Assembly: GCA_017431185.1 (NCBI GenBank)
Contig: JAFRLP010000666.1
Coordinates: forward strand, 1-11,258
Source of the DNA: Victivallales bacterium
Lineage (GTDB): Bacteria; Verrucomicrobiota; Lentisphaeria; Oligosphaerales; Oligosphaeraceae
Length of the DNA stretch: 11,258 nt
Direction of reading: 5' to 3'
The notes beneath the pieces are model-generated. The model did not search any database and was not told where the DNA came from. It saw only the letters and a program-made list of their open reading frames with translations. Position numbers and translations under genes: made by a program. Below are positions 7,134 through 11,258 of the stretch, piece by piece. Every line of letters starts with the position of its first letter. The stretch's first letter is position 1.

Positions 7134-7165
7134 ATTTTTGGCGCAAATCCCGCTTTTTTGCGCAA
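7134..7165. repeat. Inverted repeat with GCGCAAA/TTTGCGC arms upstream of moxR
   Basis: GCGCAAA (7141-7147) and TTTGCGC (7157-7163) form a perfect 7-bp inverted repeat around a 9-nt centre; the outer words GCGCAAAT and TTTGCGCAA are also found in the palindrome after moxR (8276-8311). It lies about 20 bp upstream of the candidate moxR -35 element and about 20 bp upstream of the deacylase -35, so it is well placed for a regulator of either gene. The word ATTTTTGGC at 7134-7142 recurs at 7227-7235, and a weaker copy is at 7255-7263. Confidence 0.45.
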
Positions 7166-7181
7166 CCTTTCGGATTGTCGC

Positions 7182-7209
7182 TTGAAAAAAAAAAAACATC
7201 ATTTATACT
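7182..7209 (+). promoter_or_regulatory. Candidate sigma70 promoter of moxR
   Basis: TTGAAA (7182-7187) and TATACT (7204-7209) are separated by 16 nt, and a run of twelve A (7185-7196) fills the start of the spacer. Transcription would start near 7216 and give a leader of about 80 nt. That leader holds a second ATTTTTGGCAA word (7227-7237) and a small TTGGC/GCCAA hairpin (7259-7273) just before the ribosome-binding site AAGGA (7284-7288), which is 7 nt from the ATG. Confidence 0.5.
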
Positions 7210-7295
7210 AATGAAAAATAGGCGATATTTTTGGCAACACGCTGAAATTCGGCAACTTTTGGCCTCGCGCCAACAGAAGAACGAAGGATTCAAAA

Positions 7296-8276
7296 ATGCA
7301 AATCGTGGAACTGATTACGGCGATACAAACCGAGATGTCCCGTCATCTGGTCGGACAGACCGGGGTAGTGGAGGCGCTGCTGGTCGGTGTGCTGACGGGC
7401 GGGCATATTCTCCTCGAAGGTGTCCCTGGCCTGGCCAAGACCCTGGCGGCGCGCGTGCTGGCGGGCAGTCTGGGCGGGAAGTTCTCCCGCATCCAGTTTA
7501 CCCCTGACCTGCTCCCCTCGGATATTGTCGGCAGCACTGTCTATCAGCCGGAGACAGGCCAATTTGCAACCCGCCCCGGCCCCGTCGCCGCCAATTTTGT
7601 GCTGGCGGATGAAATAAACCGCGCCCCTGCAAAAGTCCAGAGCGCACTGCTCGAAGCCATGCAGGAACACCAGGTCACCATTGCGGGACAGCGCTTCCCC
7701 CTGCCGGAGCCCTTTCTGGTGATAGCGACGCAAAACCCCATTGAACAGGCCGGCACCTACCCGCTTCCCGAAGCCGAAAAAGACCGTTTCCTGCTGAATG
7801 TCCACCTGACTTACCCCGAACGGGAGGAGGAACTGCAAATCATGGCCCGACAGCCGGCAGGCCCCGTGGAGCCCCAGGTCAGGCAGGTGGTCGCCGTGTC
7901 GGACGTGCTGGCGGCCCGCCAGGAACTGGAGCAGGTGCAGATGGACAGCCAAATTGCCGACTACGCATTGGATCTGGTGGTGGCTACCCGCCCTGGACAG
8001 CAGTCGCGGCTGTCGGCACGTCAGGACGAACACCGCTTTGACGCCGATGCGCTGGTGGAGTGCGGGGCCTCGCCCCGCGCCTCCCTGGCGATTGTGCAGG
8101 CGGCACGTGCGCTGGCCCTGCTCCATGGCCGTGCCTACGTCATACCGCATGACATCAAGCAGGCGGCCAGATTGGCCCTGCCGCACCGCATCATTCCCTC
8201 CCTGGAGGCGGAGAATCGGGGATTCAGCAGTCGGGATTTGGTGGAGCAGCTGCTGGGCAGCCTGTTGCCCCCTTAG
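7296..8276 (+). CDS. MoxR-family AAA+ ATPase
   Basis: MoxR proteins are cytosolic ATP-driven chaperone-like remodelers that usually work with a VWA or DUF58 partner to mature or activate a client. The 326-residue product is typical in length. Walker A is GVPGLAKT (42-49, Lys48). Walker B is FVLADE (101-106), followed by INRAPAKVQSALLEAMQEHQ. Sensor 1 is VIATQNP (142-148), and LPEAEKDRF (157-165) holds the conserved arginine-finger region. The C-terminal lid helices run to about 320. The start is supported by AAGGA 7 nt upstream. The gene has its own promoter. The usual downstream DUF58/VWA/transglutaminase genes are absent: the next genes are a Y-family polymerase and its YolD partner. The client is therefore unknown. 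Confidence 0.93.
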   Translation: MQIVELITAIQTEMSRHLVGQTGVVEALLVGVLTGGHILLEGVPGLAKTLAARVLAGSLGGKFSRIQFTPDLLPSDIVGSTVYQPETGQFATRPGPVAANFVLADEINRAPAKVQSALLEAMQEHQVTIAGQRFPLPEPFLVIATQNPIEQAGTYPLPEAEKDRFLLNVHLTYPEREEELQIMARQPAGPVEPQVRQVVAVSDVLAARQELEQVQMDSQIADYALDLVVATRPGQQSRLSARQDEHRFDADALVECGASPRASLAIVQAARALALLHGRAYVIPHDIKQAARLALPHRIIPSLEAENRGFSSRDLVEQLLGSLLPP

Positions 8277-8311
8277 TGTCTAATTGCGCAAATATTTGCG
8301 CAATTGGACAC
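8276..8311. promoter_or_regulatory. 36-bp near-perfect palindrome between moxR and the polymerase gene
   Basis: The core is a 12-bp arm AATTGCGCAAAT (8282-8293) followed without a gap by its exact reverse complement (8294-8305). Outside one T/G mispair (8281/8306), five more bases pair on each side (GTGTC 8276-8280 with GACAC 8307-8311), giving 17 of 18 pairs. It begins on the last base of the moxR stop codon and ends 21 bp before the polymerase ATG. No T-run follows on the plus strand, so it is not a standard terminator. The zero-spacer symmetry and position fit an operator for a dimeric regulator of the polymerase-YolD genes. An RNA hairpin at the end of the moxR transcript is the alternative. 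Confidence 0.7.
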
Positions 8312-8320
8312 CAATGCCAT

Positions 8321-8327
8321 GGAGGAG
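8321..8327 (+). promoter_or_regulatory. Strong ribosome-binding site setting the polymerase start
   Basis: GGAGGAG at 8321-8327, with the GGAGG core ending 7 nt before ATG 8333, is the best Shine-Dalgarno in the window. It shows that translation begins at 8333 and not at the earlier in-frame codon at 8276, which lies in the palindrome. Confidence 0.8.
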
Positions 8328-8332
8328 AGAAG

Positions 8333-9832
8333 ATGCCTGACCGTATTTACATCGCCATTGACCTGAAGTCGTTCTACGCCTCGGTGGAGTGCGTTGACCG
8401 ACGGCTTGACCCGCTGACCACCAACTTGGTGGTGGCGGACAAGAGCAGGACTGACAAGACCATCTGCCTGGCGGTCTCCCCCGCGCTGAAACAGTGGGGG
8501 ATTCCTGGGCGTCCCAGGCTTTTTGAGGTTGTCCAGAGGGTGCAGGAAATCAATGCCCTGCGTTTGCTGGATGCGCCATACCGCCGTTTCATCGGCAAAT
8601 CCTGCTTCACGCCAGCGCTTCAGTCGAATCCCGCGCTGGCACTGGACTATCTGGTCGCCCAGCCCCGAATGGCCCGCTACATGGAGGTCAGTTCGCTGAT
8701 TTACGCCGTCTATATGAGATTCGTCTCCCCCCGAGACGTCCACGTCTATTCCATTGATGAAGTGTTCATCGACGCCACACAATACCTGAAACTGTACAGA
8801 CTCACCCCGAGGGAATTCACAATGCGCCTTGTTCGCGGAGTGCTCCGCTCCACTGGCATCACCGCCACCGCAGGCATTGGCACGAACCTCTATCTCGCCA
8901 AGGTCGCCATGGACATCGTGGCAAAACACATTGCCGCTGACCAGGACGGCGTGCGCATCGCCGAACTGGATGAACTCGCCTACCGTCGGCAGTTGTGGTG
9001 CCATCGTCCGCTCACGGATTTTTGGCGCATCGGACGGGGCTACGCGGAGCGCCTGGAATCCCGGGGTCTGCGCACGATGGGGGACGTGGCACGGATTTCC
9101 CTACACAACGAGGAGTGGCTTTACCGCCTGTTCGGCGTCAACGCCCAACTGCTCATTGACCATGCGTGGGGATGGGAGCCATGCACCATTTCGGCCATCA
9201 AGAACTATCGTCCGCAAAGCAATAGTCTGAGCGTCGGTCAGGTGCTGCAAACTCCATACGATTTTGCCAAAGGCCGACTGGTGGTGAAGGAGATGGCCGA
9301 CGGTCTGTCGCTTGATTTGGTGGCAAAGCACCTGGTCGCCGACCAGATGGTTCTGACGGTGGGCTACGACATCGAGAATCTGAAGGGAGAGCATGTGTCC
9401 TATCGTGGTCCGATTCACATTGACCACTACGGAAGGGCAGTGCCCAAAGAGGCGCATGGCTCCCAAAATCTGTCGCAGTACACCTCCTCCTCACGCGCGA
9501 TTATGGAGGCGGTGCTCTGTCTCTATGACCGCATTGTGAACAGGAGTCTGCTGGTGCGCCGAATGTATGTCGTCGCCAATCACGTGCGGAACGAGGAGGC
9601 AGTCCAATCCTCAGCCCGTCCCGTGCAGTTGGAACTCTTCGCCGATTATCGGGCAATGGAGGCAAAGGAGGTTGCGCAGAAGGCCAAGCGCGCCCGCGAA
9701 AGACGGGCGCAGGAGGCGGTCATCGCCATCCGAAGAGCCATGGGCAAAAACGCCATTCTGAAAGGGATGAATCTGGAGGAAGGCGCAACGGCCCGCGAAC
9801 GGAACCAGCAGATTGGCGGACACCGCGCTTAA
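8333..9832 (+). CDS. Y-family translesion DNA polymerase, UmuC/UvrX-like
   Basis: This would be an error-prone DNA polymerase that copies past damaged template bases. In the 499-residue product, catalytic acids are Asp10 in IAIDLKSFYASVE and Asp142/Glu143 in VYSIDEVFID. The substrate helix block ITATAGIGTNLYLAKVAMDI (about 180-199) and a helix-hairpin-helix thumb (FWRIGRGYAERLESRGLRTMGDV, cut here for length: about 230-250) follow. A little-finger domain occupies about 285-430. QLELF (432-436) is a textbook beta-clamp binding motif, and a charged, Arg/Lys/Glu-rich helical tail of about 60 residues follows it. The GIGTNLYLAKVAMDIVAKH block resembles Firmicutes UvrX/YqjW polymerases more than E. 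coli DinB, as does pairing with a YolD-like gene 2 bp downstream. The start is fixed by GGAGGAG. No LexA box of E. coli or Bacillus type was seen; the adjacent palindrome may be the control site. Confidence 0.93.
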   Translation: MPDRIYIAIDLKSFYASVECVDRRLDPLTTNLVVADKSRTDKTICLAVSPALKQWGIPGRPRLFEVVQRVQEINALRLLDAPYRRFIGKSCFTPALQSNPALALDYLVAQPRMARYMEVSSLIYAVYMRFVSPRDVHVYSIDEVFIDATQYLKLYRLTPREFTMRLVRGVLRSTGITATAGIGTNLYLAKVAMDIVAKHIAADQDGVRIAELDELAYRRQLWCHRPLTDFWRIGRGYAERLESRGLRTMGDVARISLHNEEWLYRLFGVNAQLLIDHAWGWEPCTISAIKNYRPQSNSLSVGQVLQTPYDFAKGRLVVKEMADGLSLDLVAKHLVADQMVLTVGYDIENLKGEHVSYRGPIHIDHYGRAVPKEAHGSQNLSQYTSSSRAIMEAVLCLYDRIVNRSLLVRRMYVVANHVRNEEAVQSSARPVQLELFADYRAMEAKEVAQKAKRARERRAQEAVIAIRRAMGKNAILKGMNLEEGATARERNQQIGGHRA

Positions 9833-9834
9833 AG

Positions 9835-10257
9835 ATGATGGACGTTTTTCCCTACGAGGACATTGTGAATCTTCCGCATCATGTCTCGCGACGGCATCCC
9901 GCGATGCCTCTGCATGGCCGTGCCGCGCAGTTTGCGCCATTTGCCGCGTTGACGGGATACGAGGAGGTCATTGACGAGACGGCCAGGCCGACCGAGGAGC
10001 GCCGCGAACTCGCCGATGATGCCCGTGCATTGCTAGACATGCATCTAAAACTGCTGGCCGCGCATCTGGCGGAGCAACCATGGGTGACAGTGACGTATTT
10101 TGTTCCGGACCAGCGCAAACAAGGAGGCAGGTATCTCCGTGTCACAGGTCGTCTGCTTGCCATCATGCGGTCAGAGCAGGCATTGCGCCTTGCTGACGGA
10201 ACCGCCATCCCCATCCATGAACTGTATGCCATTGACAGTCCCCTGCTGGACAGGTAA
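9835..10257 (+). CDS. YolD-like protein, partner of the Y-family polymerase
   Basis: The 140-residue product matches the YolD-like family seen beside UvrX/YqjW polymerases in Firmicutes. It opens with YEDIVNLPHHVSRRHPAMPL and continues GRAAQFAPFAALTGYEEVID (28-47) and ETARPTEERRELA (48-60), all family hallmarks. The second half, VTVTYFVPDQRKQGGRYLRV (84-103) and DGTAIPIHELYAID (121-134), is a small beta-rich domain. Family members have been suggested to act like UmuD as polymerase accessory factors, but this is not established. The start codon lies 2 bp after the polymerase stop with little Shine-Dalgarno (TTAAAG), indicating translational coupling. ATG 9838 is an alternative start one codon downstream. 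No membrane segments are visible. Confidence 0.9.
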   Translation: MMDVFPYEDIVNLPHHVSRRHPAMPLHGRAAQFAPFAALTGYEEVIDETARPTEERRELADDARALLDMHLKLLAAHLAEQPWVTVTYFVPDQRKQGGRYLRVTGRLLAIMRSEQALRLADGTAIPIHELYAIDSPLLDR

Positions 10258-10267
10258 TGTTACGCGC

Positions 10268-10293
10268 CTGACATTTTCCGTCAGTTGGTTTTT
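10268..10293 (+). terminator. Weak candidate terminator after the polymerase-YolD operon
   Basis: CTGAC (10268-10272) and GTCAG (10280-10284) form a 5-bp stem with a 7-nt loop, followed by TTGGTTTTT (10285-10293). It sits 11 bp after the YolD-like stop and just before a new promoter, the expected place. The stem is short, so efficiency would be low. Confidence 0.35.
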
Positions 10294-10304
10294 CAAGAGT
10301 GAGA

Positions 10305-10332
10305 TTGAAAAAATCGGCAAGGCGTATATATT
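10305..10332 (+). promoter_or_regulatory. Candidate sigma70 promoter of the fmdB-like gene
   Basis: TTGAAA (10305-10310) and TATATT (10327-10332) are separated by 16 nt, the same layout as the candidate moxR promoter. TATATA at 10325-10330 is an overlapping alternative. Transcription would start near 10339 and give a leader of about 70 nt to the ATG at 10411. Confidence 0.5.
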
Positions 10333-10410
10333 TTAATGATGCACGGAATATGACACCGAAGCATCCCCTGGCGGTGCCAGAGAGTGTTCAAGAAAGGAGT
10401 TTTCACCCAA

Positions 10411-10698
10411 ATGCCTACCTACGATTACAAATGCGAGAAATGCGGAGACCGTTTCGAGCATTTTCAGAGCATGAGTTCGGAGCCACTGCGTGTCTGCAAG
10501 AAATGCGGCGGCAAACTTCATCGTCTGTTTGGAGAAGGAGCCGGAGTCATTTTCAAGGGTGGTGGATTCTATTGCACGGACTACCACAGCAAGAACAGCG
10601 TGTCCAGCGAGACGCACGAGGCCAAAACCGAAAACGGGGTCAAGTCGGACAGCAAGCCATCCGGCGCGGCAACCTCCGCCAGCAGCGCTGGCAAATGA
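10411..10698 (+). CDS. FmdB-family zinc-ribbon protein
   Basis: The 95-residue product starts MPTYDYKCEKCGDRFEHFQS and has two Cys pairs, Cys8/Cys11 and Cys29/Cys32 (RVCKKCGGKL), forming one zinc ribbon. VIFKGGGFYCTDY (46-58) is the usual FmdB-family ending of the folded part. A low-complexity Ser/Lys/Ala tail completes it. The family name comes from a putative regulator of methanogen formamidase, but the role of most bacterial members is unknown. The start is chosen at 10411 because AAAGGAG (10393-10399) lies 11 nt upstream and the family begins MPxYxYxC. The upstream in-frame codon at 10384 precedes the Shine-Dalgarno. The next gene, also a zinc-ribbon protein, starts 40 bp downstream, probably in the same operon. 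Confidence 0.9.
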   Translation: MPTYDYKCEKCGDRFEHFQSMSSEPLRVCKKCGGKLHRLFGEGAGVIFKGGGFYCTDYHSKNSVSSETHEAKTENGVKSDSKPSGAATSASSAGK

Positions 10699-10738
10699 GC
10701 GCATCGCGTTTACCAACACCACCGAATGAGGAATCACC

Positions 10739-11258
10739 ATGGGTTTGAAATGTCCGAAATGCGGCACTGACAATCTGCTGACCTCCATCTTCTGCCGCGG
10801 ATGCGGCGAGAAACTTGACCTGAATGCGATGAAGCCGGACGCAATCCAGAAGACTGCCGCCGGCGACAAGGCCAAAAAGAAGACCAGCCCCGCCGCCAAA
10901 GCGGTCACGGCTGGCCTGACCGTCGTGCTCATTCTGTTCATTGCCGCATTTTTCTGCCCCACGGGAGGTTTAAAGGGGAATGAGCCCAGCGAGCAGGCCA
11001 AGAAGGATTTTCAGACACTGCAGAAGAGCAAAAGCACCTCTGGCAAGAAAAAGAAGAACAAGAAGGCCGCGCCTGCGCCCGCCCAGTCAAAAAGTTTCAC
11101 CTTCAGCGATGCGGACTCCACCGCCCTGGCCAACAAGACCCTGGGATTGCCGAAGAGCGAGGGCAACGATGTGCTCCCCCAGAATCTGAGCGTGCGTTAC
11201 CAGGAGGAGAACACCCTTCAGCTCATCCTCACCTGCAAGCTATTCGGCTTTCTGCCCA
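10739..11258 (+). CDS. Zinc-ribbon, single-pass membrane protein, C-terminus beyond window
   Basis: The gene starts at ATG 10739 with GAGGA (10728-10732) 6 nt upstream and is open to the right edge, so 173 residues are visible. It begins MGLKCPKCGTDNLLTSIFCR, with Cys5/Cys8 and Cys19/Cys22 forming a short zinc ribbon of the kind found at the N-terminus of many bacterial membrane proteins. A Lys-rich segment precedes one hydrophobic helix (about 55-72, AVTAGLTVVLILFIAAFF). Then come a Lys/Ala/Pro-rich linker (about 95-116) and the start of a probably folded, extracytoplasmic domain (from about 117). The positive side before the helix favours the zinc ribbon in the cytoplasm. I do not recognise the outer domain and assign no function. 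Confidence 0.85.
   Translation, partial: MGLKCPKCGTDNLLTSIFCRGCGEKLDLNAMKPDAIQKTAAGDKAKKKTSPAAKAVTAGLTVVLILFIAAFFCPTGGLKGNEPSEQAKKDFQTLQKSKSTSGKKKKNKKAAPAPAQSKSFTFSDADSTALANKTLGLPKSEGNDVLPQNLSVRYQEENTLQLILTCKLFGFLP

Noticed and set aside
7290..8186. Open frame (298 codons) antisense to moxR
   Set aside because: Walker A, Walker B and sensor motifs of moxR are intact on the plus strand, and the antisense product resembles nothing.
8276..8311. Palindrome as a classical rho-independent terminator of moxR
   Set aside because: No run of T follows the stem on the plus strand; the next bases are CCAATGCCAT.
8277..8332. LexA (SOS) box upstream of the polymerase
   Set aside because: Neither the E. 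coli CTGT-N8-ACAG pattern nor the Bacillus CGAAC-N4-GTTCG pattern is present in the gap.
8273..9004. Open frame (243 codons) antisense to the polymerase gene
   Set aside because: The polymerase catalytic motifs and strong Shine-Dalgarno on the plus strand explain this region.

Overview
The window is a compact bacterial chromosome segment (moderately GC-rich, Shine-Dalgarno led, almost no non-coding DNA). No marker gene fixes the taxon. The gene set (a large HPr-like protein beside lysA, a DUF1015 protein, FmdB and zinc-ribbon membrane proteins, a UvrX-type polymerase with a YolD-like partner) would fit a gut-associated member of the PVC group such as Lentisphaerota or Kiritimatiellota. That placement is a low-confidence inference.

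Left block, minus strand (1-4413): a four-gene operon reading right to left. A DUF1015 protein is followed by lysA (diaminopimelate decarboxylase, last step of lysine synthesis), a roughly 526-residue protein carrying an HPr-like phosphocarrier fold, and rdgB (XTP/dITP pyrophosphatase, cut by the window edge). Gaps are 24 bp, 13 bp and a 4-bp ATGA overlap. A candidate sigma70 promoter lies just upstream of the first gene. Next comes a rho-independent terminator belonging to a separate minus-strand gene, a cation diffusion facilitator (CDF) metal exporter (4470-5396).

Middle (5397-7295): a 154-bp gap upstream of the CDF gene holds a decayed copy of the 5' end of the fmdB-like gene found 5 kb away. 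It is followed by a minus-strand N-acyl-D-amino-acid deacylase with all six expected metal ligands. A 218-bp divergent promoter region separates the deacylase from a plus-strand MoxR-type AAA+ ATPase.

Right block, plus strand (7296-11258): the MoxR ATPase gene ends 56 bp before a Y-family translesion polymerase. Its usual DUF58/VWA partners are absent downstream. A 36-bp near-perfect palindrome lies in that 56-bp gap. The polymerase is followed 2 bp later by a YolD-like gene, the pairing known from Firmicutes SOS/mobile cassettes such as uvrX-yolD. A candidate terminator and a new promoter then lead to an FmdB-family zinc-ribbon gene and a zinc-ribbon, single-pass membrane protein that runs off the right edge.

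Most worth attention are the palindrome and its matching half-sites upstream of moxR, the large protein with an apparently split HPr domain, the fmdB 5' fragment, and the polymerase-YolD cassette next to an orphan moxR. I saw no CRISPR array, rRNA, tRNA, transposase or integrase.
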